From Echria macrotheca (taxonomy: Eukaryota; Ascomycota; Sordariomycetes; Sordariales; Schizotheciaceae), in contig MU839841.1 in assembly GCA_030411725.1 (NCBI GenBank), positions 496,001 through 560,000 of the forward strand: a stretch of DNA of 64,000 nucleotides. The letters run 5' to 3'. This document shows positions 32,685 to 43,228 of this stretch, piece by piece. The notes beneath the pieces are model-generated. The model saw nothing but the letters and a program-made list of their open reading frames with translations. It was not told where the DNA came from and made no database searches. A program made the position numbers and the translations under genes. The first letter of the stretch is position 1, and each line of letters starts with the position of its first letter.

Positions 32685-34241
32685 ATGAAACCCCTAGACT
32701 CTACCACCATCCACGATGTCGATGCCGCCCTCCAAAAACTCGCCGATGACGCTGACCTCCTTGAACACGCAAGAAGTCGCTTCACTCGAAGTCCACCTGG
32801 GGATAAAAGAGACAGAGCGGGTGGTGTACGAACCCTGACTGCGTCGGACTACATGGTACCGGTCGAGGAGCTTCGGCTTGAAAAGAAAAAGGAACGCCTG
32901 CGGGAAATGAAAAGAAGCAAGTCGTACGCCCTTTCTCAGCTAAAGCAACAGACTGAAGATCTCGAGACGTGGTATCGACGGGATCCTGCGAGGTGGAAAA
33001 GTCTTCCCATCGGCGCACAAGGGAGGCGTTTTGAAGAATATCTGCGATCCAAAATTATTGAAGAGTGGAAGGAGCAAGGCATATGGAACGAAAAATGGAA
33101 TACTAAACGCCTGGGGAAATGGAGACACGAGGAGACCCCCGAGCCTGACTCCGATGAGGAAAACCCTCCAACCACCGGCGATTCGGACCCTGAGGACGAA
33201 GACGAAATCGACTGGGACAAGAAGTCGGAACGGGAGGTGCGATTTGGTAATTTCCGAGCGGCATCACAACCGCCAGAGCCAGAGGAGGTCAAACGGAAAC
33301 GAGAGGAGGAAGAACGGAGGGCCGAGGAAGAACAACGGAAGGCGGCTCGACGGGCAAGGCGCATGGCGGAACATGGAGCCAAGTGGAGGGAGAGGCGGAG
33401 ACAGGCCCATAATGCATCGCGCCCTGTGTTCCAGTTCCTGGCTCAGATGGCCAAGGAATGCAGTCGCCTTCTCGAGCAAGAAGAGGATGTGCCCGACATC
33501 GGCACCATGGCCTATTATAACGTCTATTCGAGATGGGAAAAGCGGGGGTTATGGCGACACAAGTGGGGGATCATGCCAGGCATGCACTGGATACACGAAT
33601 TCCCGTGGGACGACATAGTCGAAGAGGAGATCGACGTTGTCTTCCCGGAGTCGAGCGTCCCCACCCCGTTCGACCCGAAGAAGCTGAAGGACTATAACAG
33701 TCTCGACTCCATACCCCGGTCACCACCGACCTGGTGGAAATGGGACGAGATGAAAGATTCCGGTTTATACTGGCCCATTACTGACGATGATATCGCCCCG
33801 AAAGCCGCCGAGGGGTCAGAAGCTCCAGGCGTTCGAGACGTCGAAGCCAGTTCAGCATCTCTCTTGGAGCATCAAGGTGCTCAGTTCGAAAGCGAGTATC
33901 CTATCGGTCTCACCTACCTCACATATAGTTCATCGCCATCCCCAGTTGGAAAGGGGAAAGAGAAAGAACTAAGCAGACAGGAGTCGCCTCGGGATCGTGT
34001 TCTTGGGTTAGTCGATTCACCGAGGATAGCAAAGCCTTCTAGATCAAATACCCCTCGACGGTCAGAGAAAGAGCCTGAGAAGGTTGACTCACCAAGACGC
34101 TCGAAAACACCTCCAGGAACAAAGAACGACTCGAAGCGTACCGGACGTCAAGGGCGGAAGCAAGCCCCGCCTTGCGGGCCGTTGAGAAGAAGCGCGCGGA
34201 TACGGGAAGCCAGACAGCGTGTGGGCCAGGCCATCAAATGA
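32685..34241 (+). CDS. Hypothetical coiled-coil, Trp-rich protein
   Basis: A single-exon ORF of 518 residues that I do not recognise. The N-terminal half is highly charged with helical stretches (ELRLEKKKERLREMKRSKSY) and an acidic patch near residues 150-180. A long predicted coiled coil covers about residues 205-245 (EEVKRKREEEERRAEEEQRK). Next comes a region with regularly spaced Trp: YSRWEKRGLWRHKWGIMPGM, then HWIHEFPWDD and PPTWWKWDEM. An earlier related pattern, ETWYRRDPARW and GIWNEKWNTKRLGKWR, suggests a repeated WxxxGLW-like unit. The C-terminus is Ser/Pro/Arg-rich and ends in RRSARIREARQRVG, a basic, possibly nuclear-targeting tail. No catalytic motif is visible. Confidence 0.75.
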   Translation: MKPLDSTTIHDVDAALQKLADDADLLEHARSRFTRSPPGDKRDRAGGVRTLTASDYMVPVEELRLEKKKERLREMKRSKSYALSQLKQQTEDLETWYRRDPARWKSLPIGAQGRRFEEYLRSKIIEEWKEQGIWNEKWNTKRLGKWRHEETPEPDSDEENPPTTGDSDPEDEDEIDWDKKSEREVRFGNFRAASQPPEPEEVKRKREEEERRAEEEQRKAARRARRMAEHGAKWRERRRQAHNASRPVFQFLAQMAKECSRLLEQEEDVPDIGTMAYYNVYSRWEKRGLWRHKWGIMPGMHWIHEFPWDDIVEEEIDVVFPESSVPTPFDPKKLKDYNSLDSIPRSPPTWWKWDEMKDSGLYWPITDDDIAPKAAEGSEAPGVRDVEASSASLLEHQGAQFESEYPIGLTYLTYSSSPSPVGKGKEKELSRQESPRDRVLGLVDSPRIAKPSRSNTPRRSEKEPEKVDSPRRSKTPPGTKNDSKRTGRQGRKQAPPCGPLRRSARIREARQRVGQAIK

Positions 34242-34711
34242 TATGATCGAAGCCACACTTGTCAAGGGATGTAATCCCTCAACTATATATGGCCTCTCCG
34301 TCCTGTGGACAGGACTGAGAACGGGAAGACTTTGGTATCTCAAATGGCTGGAGCCGTTGGACTCAACTCATCGAATCTTGCAATTTTGCTGGATTGATCA
34401 GCTTACATGGAGGAGATTATGGGCAAGCAGGAGGTTTTTGTGCGAACTTACCAAATAGAGCGGTTATATGTCCGCCTATATAATATAGCGTAATGGAAGG
34501 GTTTGAGACAAGTTCAAAGAAGGTTGACGTGCAGTGCCGTTCCAGGTGGAGTCGAAATCTGCACGTCCGGGTACATCTCCCGCCGTTCTTCAGGTGGGGG
34601 CGGAACTTGACGGGCCCCACATCTGATGCCTTTCCCGCAGCGATAAGATAAGCTATTCAAAATTTTGGCGGCAGCAACGAACAACAGCCATCGCTCGCAA
34701 TATTGCCCACC
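34242..34711. other. Intergenic region
   Basis: Between the tandem coiled-coil and FAF1 genes; 3' UTR and FAF1 promoter. Nothing further seen. Confidence 0.5.
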
Positions 34712-35741
34712 ATGTCGACACTAGGAAAAAGGAAACGCGCGGCGGCAAAGAGCGCAGAATCGGAGACTTCCGACCAAGATCGTGTTCAAGCGCTGTTGCA
34801 ACAACACTTTGAGGCGCGGTTCAAACCGATTGACATCGCGCCGATACAGAGAGCTTCGGAGCCAGAGGAGGACGACGACGATGAGGAGGATGACAACTAC
34901 ACACTCTCAGACCCCTCCGACGCCGAGTCGGACTCAGAATGGGGCGGGATATCGGATGGAGGGGACGAGGGTACGAATTCTGAAACCAGCTGGGCTCCGG
35001 AGCTGACAAGGGGACAGCTCCAAAGGTTGAGGTGGTGGACCACACAGCCAAGAACGATAAGACGTATACCATGTCGAAGAAGGAGCTGAAAGAATACCTG
35101 GTATGTGTTTCCGTGGTGCGCAATTTCTTCGTGCACAACTGACCAGCCAGTCCTCAAAACCACCATCGCAAGGTACCGCATCAACCACACAGCCAAGTCG
35201 TAAGCCCGCCGCCGACGGAGACCCCGAAGACAGCGCCGCATTCCTGGCTAACGACTTGGCCCTACAACGACTAATCGCCGAATCGCACATTCTCTCGGCA
35301 GCGGGAGGCAACGCGTCACACTACCTCTCCACAGCAGCGGCGGCGACGGCAGCCAACACGCGCGCGTTCGCCGAGGGTCGCACGCGGCAGAAGACCACCG
35401 ACATGCGTATCCAGGCGCTGGGCGCCAAAGGGAGTGTGCTGGAACAGGCCAAAATGCCCATGGCGATGCGCAAGGGGATCATCCGGGCGGCTGAGACGCG
35501 CGAGGAGAAGCGCCGGCGCGAGGCTAGGGAGAATGGCATCGTTCTCGAGCGGCCTTCAGGCAAGGGTGCCGCCGGAAGGGGAAGGAAGAAGTCGGGCAGG
35601 TCGAGATTGGAGGGGAGAGTCGATATGCCATCGGTGGGCAAGATGCGGGGGGCAGAACTGCGGATCAGTGCACGTGAGATTCGGGCGATTGAGGCCGAGG
35701 GGAGGAAGGCGGATAGGGGGAGGAGGAAGAAGAGGAGGTGA
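34712..35741 (+). CDS. FAF1: FAF1-like 40S ribosome assembly factor
   Basis: Exons 34712-34970, 35018-35100 and 35151-35741 give 310 residues. The start MSTLGKRKRAAAK and the block VQALLQQHFEARFKPIDI match fungal Faf1 proteins. An acidic stretch follows. Splicing then restores EAPKVEVVDHTAKN and MSKKELKEYLSSKPPSQ, and the C-terminal half has SAAFLANDLALQRLIAESHI and MPMAMRKGIIRAAE. It ends in a strongly basic tail. Faf1 is a nucleolar protein needed for pre-18S rRNA processing and works with Krr1 in the small-subunit processome. The first intron (47 bp, donor GTACGA) is supported because reading through it shifts frame and stops. The in-frame TTG nine bases upstream is not a plausible start. 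Confidence 0.85.
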
Positions 35742-36113
35742 GCTACTGTTGGTGCGTCGATCACCCGACTTATACCCAGGTCGTATCGAGTTCAGTCTAT
35801 ATATGCGTTGTCCATGCCTCGAACTGTCAATTGAGAGAATCGGTTATGATGCTCATCGCCATCCAGGGGTAATGCAGCTGTCGTCAAGGCCCCTGGGATT
35901 GATATATCGCGCACGGACCTTCTTAGCTGAGTGAAATGAACAATGAGAAAATAAACATCAACAATTCCTTCCACCTCTCTTGAGCGAAACTATCATCGAC
36001 GAAATAAGAAACTTGAATTTCAGCTGCCTAGCTTCTACGTTGTCAGAAAACATAATCCAACCATTAAAACCTTCTTGGAAGTACGAAGTAGGTCTAGGGG
36101 GAAGAATTAGAGG
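35742..36113. other. Intergenic region
   Basis: 372 bp between tandem FAF1 and the isomerase gene; 3' UTR plus promoter. Nothing further seen. Confidence 0.5.
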
Positions 36114-37342
36114 ATGGAACCACCAAACCACCCCTACTACCCACCATCACTGGACATACCCGGATATGCACCCACACCCGATGGTGTCCTCCCAGTCACG
36201 ATTGCGCTATTCGTAGCATGGCTGGTAGGCGGGGTGGGCATGGCGCTGTGGGCAGCAAGGGCGGTGCACTCTCCGTCCGCGTCTTCCTCTGCTTCCAACC
36301 CAGCAGCAGCTGGGAAGAAGGGGGGGATGAGCACGGCTGATCAGTTGTGTCTTTGCTGGTTTGTTTTGTGTATGTCGCCCTCCCCCTTATTCACCTTAAT
36401 TCCTACTGTATAAAAGGTTGCATACACTTTTGAGCGGGACCTAGGTCTAACCGCTTACCTTATTTCTCATAACCACCCTGGGTCCTCCTGATATTATATA
36501 TATACTATCTCAATCATCACCAAGACCCCAAGAATTTTTTTCTCCCTTCATCAGCAAATTTGTCAATTCGCACAACCTGGAAACCTCGAATAAAAACCAA
36601 AACCGGCTGACTGACCATAAACCAACCACAGGCGGTCTACTACACTGCTTCTTCGAAGGTACCTCCCCTCCCATCCCCCCTCTTCCTCCCCTTCTACCTA
36701 ACCACCACACCTAACCACCCCCTTCTGATAATAACAAACAAGGCTTCTGGATCTCAAACCACCAGTCCCTCGCAACCTCCCAATCCTTCTTCGCCCACCT
36801 CTGGAAAGAATACGCCCTCTCAGACGCGCGCTACATGATTTCCGATCCCTTCGTCCTAACCGTCGAGACTCTGACCGTCGTAAGTAACGTCTTCCCCTTC
36901 CTCCCCTCCCCTCCCTCCTCTCCCCATCATCTCTAACAAGAAAAGTACATATGGGGCCCCCTCTCCTTCCTAACAGCATTCATAATCGCCTCGGGAAGTA
37001 AAAAAACTCGAAAAATCCGCGAGATCCTCCAGATCATAGTCTCCGTAGGCCACCTCTACGGCGTCGCGCTCTACTTTGGCACGTGTTACTTTGCCGAGCA
37101 GCACACGGGCGTGTCGTACAGCCGGCCGGAGTGGTTGTATTACTGGGTCTACTATGTCGGGCTGAATATCCTTTGGGCTATTGTTCCGACTGGTGAGTGT
37201 TTTTTTTTTTTTTCCTTTGTTGAAAAAATGTTGGGGAATAAAACTGACAGTGACAGTTCTGCTGTTCTCGTCGGTGAGGTCGATTTGTCTGCCAGACGCA
37301 CCTGCACCTGATGCCGTGGAGAAACAAAAAAAGATCGAGTGA
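36114..37342 (+). CDS. Emopamil-binding protein (EBP)-type sterol delta8-delta7 isomerase
   Basis: Exons 36114-36369, 36632-36658, 36743-36879, 36946-37192 and 37257-37342 give 250 residues. The 27-nt exon 2 is required: it supplies GGLLHCFFE-like sequence between LCWFVL and GFWISNHQS, matching the catalytic CGxxHxxxEG motif of EBP. Other family blocks are HPYYPPSLDIPGY, LWKEYALSDARYMISDPF, VETLTVYIWGPLSF, QIIVSVGHLYGVALYF and a C-terminal KQKKIE. Four to five membrane segments fit the ER enzyme, which moves the sterol ring double bond from C8 to C7. Most yeasts use the unrelated ERG2 for this step; EBP homologues are known in filamentous fungi. Whether it acts in ergosterol synthesis or on another substrate cannot be told. 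The last intron begins GTGAGTGT followed by a T-run. Confidence 0.9.
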
Positions 37343-37508
37343 GAAGGGTTACTACTCTACAGAAACAAGGTATCATTTATCATGTATCTAATAGCATCGC
37401 CGACCTGATGTTGAGACTCTGGGAGCGTATGGCACGCTGGTCCGCTAATGTGGTGGTTGCTGTTGTCTCAAGAGACACCGACCTGGTCAAACTCCATATC
37501 CATGCCCA

Positions 37509-38380
37509 TCAGCGGACATATTTGCTCATAAACTTCTTGTGAAAGTCCGACCGCAGCAAATCCTGAAAAAAAGAAGTCAGCACTCAAGTCAACCCCCCTT
37601 TGAAAAGTGGAGACAAAAACTCACATTGATAAACTCCTTCTTCCCCTTATCCTCGGTCCCCCGCGCCTGGTTCTTGAAGACAACATCATCATCCCACCGC
37701 CGCTTGATATTAAAATCAGGCTTGTTCAGCAGCGGATTCCCCAGCGCGATATCCCGCTCCCTAGCCTCCTCCTCGGCCGCCGCCCGTTCCCGCTCCTCGC
37801 GCTCCCTCTTCTCAGCGCGCTCCCGCCTCACCCGCTCCAGCTCGCGCTGCAGCTCGGCATCGTCATCGTCGCTATCGTCCTCGCTATCATCGTCGTCATC
37901 ATCGTCATCGTCATCCTCTTGCTCGTCGGAATCGTCGTCAGCGTCGATGTCGCGCGTCTCTTCTAATATCCTCCTCCGCTTGGCCTCTGAATCTTCTTCA
38001 TCCTCCTCCCCGTTACTCCCGCCGCTGCCGCCGGCTGTGATCTCCAGCGGCCGTTTCGTTCCTCCGGTCTGATTCTCGGTCCCACCGGGAAGGGCGGGCA
38101 CGGGTCCGCCGCCCCTGGTCTTGGCGAAGTGCGCGGCCTCGGCGGCGAGGAGCTCGGCGCGGAGGTCGCGGGCTTGGGAGTCGGCGTCTGCGTCGCCGCC
38201 CTGGCCGGACTGGCGGAACTTGAGCTGTGTGTAGGCGGGGAGGAGGCGTTGGTGGTAGGCCGGGCCGCGGAGGGCTTCTTTGCCGCGGGCCTTGCGCATG
38301 AGTTAGTTTATCAGGGTTTTCGAGCTCATCCAGAAGGGTTGACTCACCGGGTCAAATGTCGGCCTATGGGCAGTGGTCAT
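37509..38380 (-). CDS. CWC15: CWC15, pre-mRNA splicing factor
   Basis: Exons 38380-38348, 38290-37625 and 37562-37509 give 250 residues. The 11-codon first exon encodes MTTAHRPTFDP, which joins ARGKEALRGPAYHQRLLPAY and TQLKFRQ, the invariant N-terminus of the family. The middle has a long Asp/Glu tract (about residues 130-155) and a charged RERAEKREREERER helix. The C-terminus NPLLNKPDFNIKRRWDDDVV, then FKNQARG, then DLLRSDFHKKFMSKYVR is also diagnostic. Cwc15 is part of the Prp19-associated complex in the activated spliceosome. The gene is convergent with the isomerase gene, the stops being 166 bp apart. Confidence 0.96.
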
Positions 38381-38692
38381 TTTGGCTAGTAGATGCGACG
38401 GGCTTGAGAGTTGGAATTGGCAGGCGTGAGTTGGGAGGTGCAAACGGGAAACGCGATGCTTGATGGATGCGACAGGGATGGTTGCACAGGCGACTCAGCG
38501 CGGGATTCTGGGCATTTTAGCGCGCCCACCACTCACCGCCTGCGGCAAACCTGGCAGAACCAGCCCCCTGTCGCCCAAATTTTGGCGGGTTTGACCGGCA
38601 GAAAAACGATGCCCCTCCAACGCTCTTCATCCTCCACTCCCCGGTCCAGCAAGGTACCTCCTCCCGCCAAACTTACACATCATTGAGGCGCC
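38381..38692. promoter_or_regulatory. Divergent promoter of CWC15 and RRP45
   Basis: A 312-bp head-to-head promoter shared by two RNA-processing genes. It contains two copies of a TTTTGGCGGG/ATTTTAGCGCGCCCACC-like GC-rich patch near 38515-38590, which could be cell-cycle or growth-regulated sites. That is speculation from base content. Confidence 0.4.
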
Positions 38693-39637
38693 ATGCCACG
38701 AGAAGCAGAGCCCTCGCTCAATGAGCGCCAATTCGTTCTCCAAGCTCTACGAGAAAACCTCCGGCTCGACGGCCGCCCGTTCGACAAGTACCGCCCCGTC
38801 GAGCTCATCTTTGGGGAGCAGTACGGCGTCGTCGAGGTATCCTTCGGCAAGACAAAGTCCGCCTCTCTCCACACGGCAGCACCAGAGAAGAGAACAATAG
38901 ACTGACGATATGATAACAGAATCCTAGCCAAAACCTCCGCCGAGCTAACCGTCCCCTACGTCGACCGCCCGCTCGACGGCATCTTCACCATAGCGACCGA
39001 GCTCTCCCCCATGACCGCGCCCTCCTTCGAGGTCAACCGGCCGACCGAGACCGAAGTTCTCCTCTCCCGGCTGCTGGAAAAGACAGTCCGCCGCTCCGGC
39101 GCGCTCGACACAGAATCGCTCTGTTTAGTCGCAGGCCAAAAGTGCTGGTCCGTCCGCGTCGACGTGCACGTCCTCTCGCACGACGGCGACCTCACGGACG
39201 CGGCGTGTCTCGCCGTCGTCGCCGCGCTGCGCCACTTCCGCAAGCCCGACACGAGCATCGAGGGCGGCCTGCTGACGGTCTACACGCCTGCCGAGCGCGA
39301 GCCGGTGCCGCTCAGCTGGCTGCACTCGCCGTTCTGCGTGACGTGGAGCTTTTACGGGGACCAGGGCGAGATGGCGCTGCTCGATGCTACCTTGAGCGAG
39401 GAGCATGTGCGCGTCGGCAGCTGTACTATTAGCATGAACCGCCACGGCGAGATCTGTCAGATCGCCAAGCTGGGTGGGACGCCTGTGGATGCCGTTGCGC
39501 TGCTGCAGTGTACGAACGTTGCCCTGGTCAAGGTAAAAGACTTTTCGGCATTTTTGGACAGGAAGCTGGCTGAGGATGCGAAGAGGAGGGATAAAGGGGG
39601 GTTAATGGCCGAGTTATCGGCGGAGAACGATAGATAG
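38693..39637 (+). CDS. RRP45: RRP45, exosome complex RNase PH-like subunit
   Basis: Exons 38693-38856 and 38920-39637 give 293 residues. The start MPREAEPSLNERQFVLQALR, then LRLDGRPFDKYRPVEL, is the signature of Rrp45/EXOSC9. Splicing restores VSFGKTKILAKTSAELTVPY, and the RNase PH fold continues to TISMNRHGEICQIAKLGGTP. Rrp45 forms part of the catalytically inactive six-membered ring of the RNA exosome, in nucleus and cytoplasm. The donor GTCCGC at 38857 departs from consensus. A better-looking GTATCC at 38837 would give the wrong frame, so the weak donor is preferred. The start is the first ATG and lies close after the CWC15 divergent promoter. Confidence 0.93.
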
Positions 39638-40060
39638 GTCTGTCTCGTACCCTGGAAAGAAAAAAAGAAGATACCCAATGATTTTATATTTGGCAAGACT
39701 GGCAGGATCCGGGTCCTCTTGCCATCTTGAGTTTGCTATGTACAGTCGTGGGATTGGGCGGCGATCTGCTGCATAGTCCAGTCGTCTCCTTCCGAGTCCC
39801 CCGTCTTGGCTGACCGATGTCTATCATAAAGCCTAACGCGGCGCCGACTGGATGAGCGTAACTTGTCGTAAGGATCGTACAAGTTTACTCCGTGGGAGTA
39901 ATCCGGCTCGCGGCGCGGGATCGGATCCGTAAAAGCTGCGACGATATCCTCCATGCTGTACTGCCCGCACGGCTTCCGGCGGCGAGTTCATCTCATATGC
40001 CGTCCCGCCGCCCATCGTAGTTTCGTAGTAGGTAGCGGGACGCCGCAAGAGAGAGAAAAT
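39638..40060. other. Convergent 3' region with an open frame that may be an alternative 3' exon
   Basis: Between the stops of RRP45 and the GTPase gene. A 72-codon minus-strand frame (39954-39736, starting MEDIVAAFTDPIPRREPDY) is open. It could be joined to the GTPase gene by a GTGAAT donor at the stop codon and a CAG acceptor at about 39956. It is not counted as a gene. Confidence 0.35.
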
Positions 40061-40806
40061 TCACCTCATAACGGGTGGCCTCGACTCCTTATTCCACTTG
40101 ACGCGCGACCTCAACCAGTCCACGGCCTCCCTGACGCCCGTCCCCGTGAGCGCCGAGACAGGCAGCACGCGCGAGTCGCGAATACTGCTGGCCTTGTCGC
40201 CCTCGAAAACCCGCTTCACCAGCCCTTCCTTAATCCTCACGACCTCAACACAGTCCTCCCGGTCCTGCTTGTTCGCCAGTATCAACAGCGGCACGCCCTC
40301 GGTCTCCGAGTTCTGCAGCACATCCTCCAGCACGAGCCGACACTCGTCCAGCCTCCCGTTCCCCACCTGTCCCCCGTCGTCATCATCATGATCCAGCGAC
40401 CCATCGCCGATGTCCGTGCTGTCGATGATAAAGACAATCGCGTGACAACTAGCGTAATAACTCTGCCACAGCTTCCGCAAGCTCATCTGGCCGCCGACGT
40501 CCCACAGCTTCAGGTACATGTCGGGCAGCGTGATGGTCGACACGTTCTGGCCGACCGTCGGCACCGTCTTGAGCTTGGGCTCGGGCCGGTCCGGGTCGAA
40601 CAGCGCGCGGACCTGCTCGTGGAACGTCGTCTTGCCCGCGTTGTCGAGCCCGAGGAGGATGACCGAGTACTCTGTAGTTCCGGCGCAAAGGTGGTTGTTA
40701 GTATGTCTACTGCCACAATTGCAAATCAAATAAAGAAAAAGAGGCAGGGCGCATTACCCTCCTTGCTCGTCGCCAGCCGGTAGAGGCCTTTCGCGAGGTG
40801 GTACAT
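40061..40806 (-). CDS. ARFRP1/Arl3p-type small GTPase
   Basis: Exons 40806-40758 and 40671-40061 give 219 residues. Exon 1 encodes MYHLAKGLYRLATSKE, and exon 2 begins EYSVILLGLDNAGKTTFHEQ. Nucleotide-binding motifs are GLDNAGKT, WDVGGQ (with the switch 2 Gln) and LILANKQD. Residue 2 is Tyr, not the Gly used for myristoylation; in Arl3p/ARFRP1 this N-terminus is acetylated and recruits the protein to the trans-Golgi through Sys1. The conserved C-terminal pattern SALTGTGVREAVDWLRSRV, then RPPVMR, matches the subfamily. An acidic insert (GSLDHDDDDGGQVGNG) follows IDSTD and is longer than usual. The GTPase would direct Golgi sorting upstream of Arl1. The stop overlaps a GTGAAT that could act as a splice donor. 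Confidence 0.93.
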
Positions 40807-41312
40807 GGCTGCGAGGGCGGGGTTTCAATGGTGCTGGGACGCCAGATCGAGAGGGACTACGGTTGAAGATGGTGAGGCACTGGAGATGCGCTGCACAATG
40901 CACATCCCACCTCGAGCGCAAGCTAGGGACTCGTCAGGGGTCTGTCCTTCTCGAACAGCGCTAAGCCTCAGGGGGTGGGCGCATCGCCGATAAGATAACG
41001 GGAACTCGTCTTTGCGACGGCAAGTTCCTCTGCACCAACCTCACCTTGACCCATTGAGCTGTATAGAAATAGAGCAAAGTATGCATTATAGTTACTAACG
41101 ACAGCAGGTGTAGGTATACAACACACAAAACAATTAGGCCCACCCGTTCTACAACACAGTGCAATCTCCCCAGTCCAGTTGTCCAGTCTCGAACCACTCG
41201 CGCCGTCATCAATCAGCAAAACAGAAACCAACCCGGCAGTTTAGGCCATCTTTCGCCCGCTAGCTGACCCTCATAAAGGCACCTCGTATACTTCCCATTG
41301 CCAGCACGTAGC
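40807..41312. other. Intergenic region
   Basis: Promoter of the GTPase gene and 3' end of the CBM48 gene. Nothing further seen. Confidence 0.5.
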
Positions 41313-43228
41313 TCACAACTTGCGTCTGCCGCCGAACAGTCTGCCGAGGAACCCACCGATCCAGTCCACAAACAACACTCGGAAGAAAGCGCCCAGCCAT
41401 CCCTTCTTGTCACGCGGTGGTTTCGCCGGGCCAGCATGCGACACTGTGCCCTGATTCTGGCTATCCGGCTTTCCACGCTTCCGCAGTTGGGTTGAGCTCG
41501 CATCTCCATCCACGTCGGTTGCTGACGTCTCTCCCGTCCCCCCATTGGGTTTCATACTCGTCTCTTCAGTCGGGTCTTTCCCGGAAGCCGTGGAGATTGG
41601 ACTTACTGCCCCAGCATGCCCATTCCGAGCTTCATTCTGCGATCTGCTCTCGTGGGCTTCCGGCTGGACATGACCTTCGGTATCCATGGCAGCCTCACTG
41701 CCCCCTCGTGGAGACGTTGAAACATCAAGCTTTTTTTCAGCATTCCCAGTATCCTTAGCTTTGGCATCGTCCGGCGAGTGACGATCCTTCAAGACGACTC
41801 CTTCGTCCTCATCGCTGCTTGGCGCCGGCATCGAAGAGCGCACATGGGGAGCTATGCGCATTATCACAGGCGAATCCTCGCTCTCCCCCTCCGAATCCGG
41901 CTCGCCAGACTCGTCAATAGCGTGAAGTGACACCGAAGAAGAATGGGCCGAGATGGCCGATATCCTCGGCGATCGTGGTGGTGCTAGACGATTGATCGCG
42001 CGGGGGATGACCGGACTGACGGGCACCGGCGAAAGTAGCAAGTCGGAAATGACATCCTCGGTACCTCGCCGCGAAGAAGGTCCATAAACTGGCGAGATCG
42101 GAGGGCCCTCGAATGTCGGCTCGTCTTCCGTGAGCCCGGTTTCCAGTTGCCGCACCCTATTTATAATCTCCTCTCTGTTGGAGGGGAAACGTTCTAGGGT
42201 GGGATCATTCAAGTCGATCTCGTCACCGTCCTCGCTCATCCCGACATGATTATCCTCTTCCTTGGGAGTATGGGCGTTACGGTGGGCGTCGTCTTCGGAG
42301 CTACTCCCATGCACGTCTTCCTCATCGTCGTACATACCAACGCATTCGTGGGCGAATAGCGGGGCCTTGGGTTCAGGGATTTCATATCCCTCGAGGAACT
42401 CGTTGTCTTGCTTGGGCTTCTCGTTAATGGGGATTATATTGAATCCCGTCACCTCCTACTCAGTTGAGATCAGCATTCGGCAGGATCTAGCAGATATCTC
42501 ACCTCGACATCGTCATCATTATCCAGGTCTTTGGCAGTGTCGGCCACTTCCGCGGCGGTATTCGCAACCTCGATGATGGGAGTAGCCGTCAATCGACGGT
42601 AGCCGATCTGGCCGGCAAGCTCGTCGGGAATTGGCGTCTCGGGCTTCTCCTGGTTAAGAAGAGCCGCCGAGTCCGCCACCTCAGCGGCAATTCGGGCAAA
42701 GGCTGGTGTACTGGCGCCGGATCGCGAAGCGAGAAGCGATTTGAATGGGGCCTGGGCTATTTCTCCTGGGGGAAAAGCGCGACCAGAGGGCGTCACGGTC
42801 TTAGGTGAAACCTGGTCGTCGCTTACATCTCCGTCGGCTTGACCGTCATGGCCGTCGCTTCTCGAGGTCGACAGGGTGAGTTGACTGGAACAGTCACTAA
42901 TAGCGTACCAGCAGTTTTCCAGTGACACGTACCTAGGGACCTCTGGTAGTTCCAGCTCGTGGTTGACGTTTCCATTGCTGTCTTTGACCGTGGGAACGTC
43001 GTCATGCAAGACCCACCAATCGCCAGACCCTACGCGGAACTTATACTGAATCTTGGAGCCTGGCTCGCCGAACACCTCTTTTTTGAACGTGTATTCCCCA
43101 TCCTCGCCCTTCTCGTACTCCATTTCGTACGGCTCCCAAGCGGGGTCCGAGAACGTCCCGGCGACAAAGATGGGTGGCTGCGTCCCCGGTTTTGTGTAGG
43201 TGATGAAGGTTCTGGTTTTGGACGCCAT
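41313..43228 (-). CDS. CBM48/AMPK1-type glycogen-binding domain protein with C-terminal membrane helix
   Basis: Exons 43228-42933, 42884-42503 and 42455-41313 give 606 residues. The N-terminal 95 residues are an AMPK-beta-like carbohydrate-binding E-set: PPIFVAGTFSDPAWEPYEM, then FKKEVFGEPGSKIQYKFRVG and GDWWVLHDDVPTVKDSNGNV. The middle 450 residues are acidic, Ser/Pro-rich and disordered, with a short helical VADSAALL motif that recurs as IIEVANTAAEVADTAKDL. The last 28 residues include GWLGAFFRVLFVDWIGGFLG followed by RLFGGRRKL, a hydrophobic or amphipathic helix with a basic end that should insert into a membrane. No AMPK-beta C-terminal domain is seen, so it is not the SNF1 beta subunit. 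A tethering role between glycogen-like glucans and membranes is inference. The 48-bp intron 42885-42932 is stopless and in phase. Confidence 0.85.
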
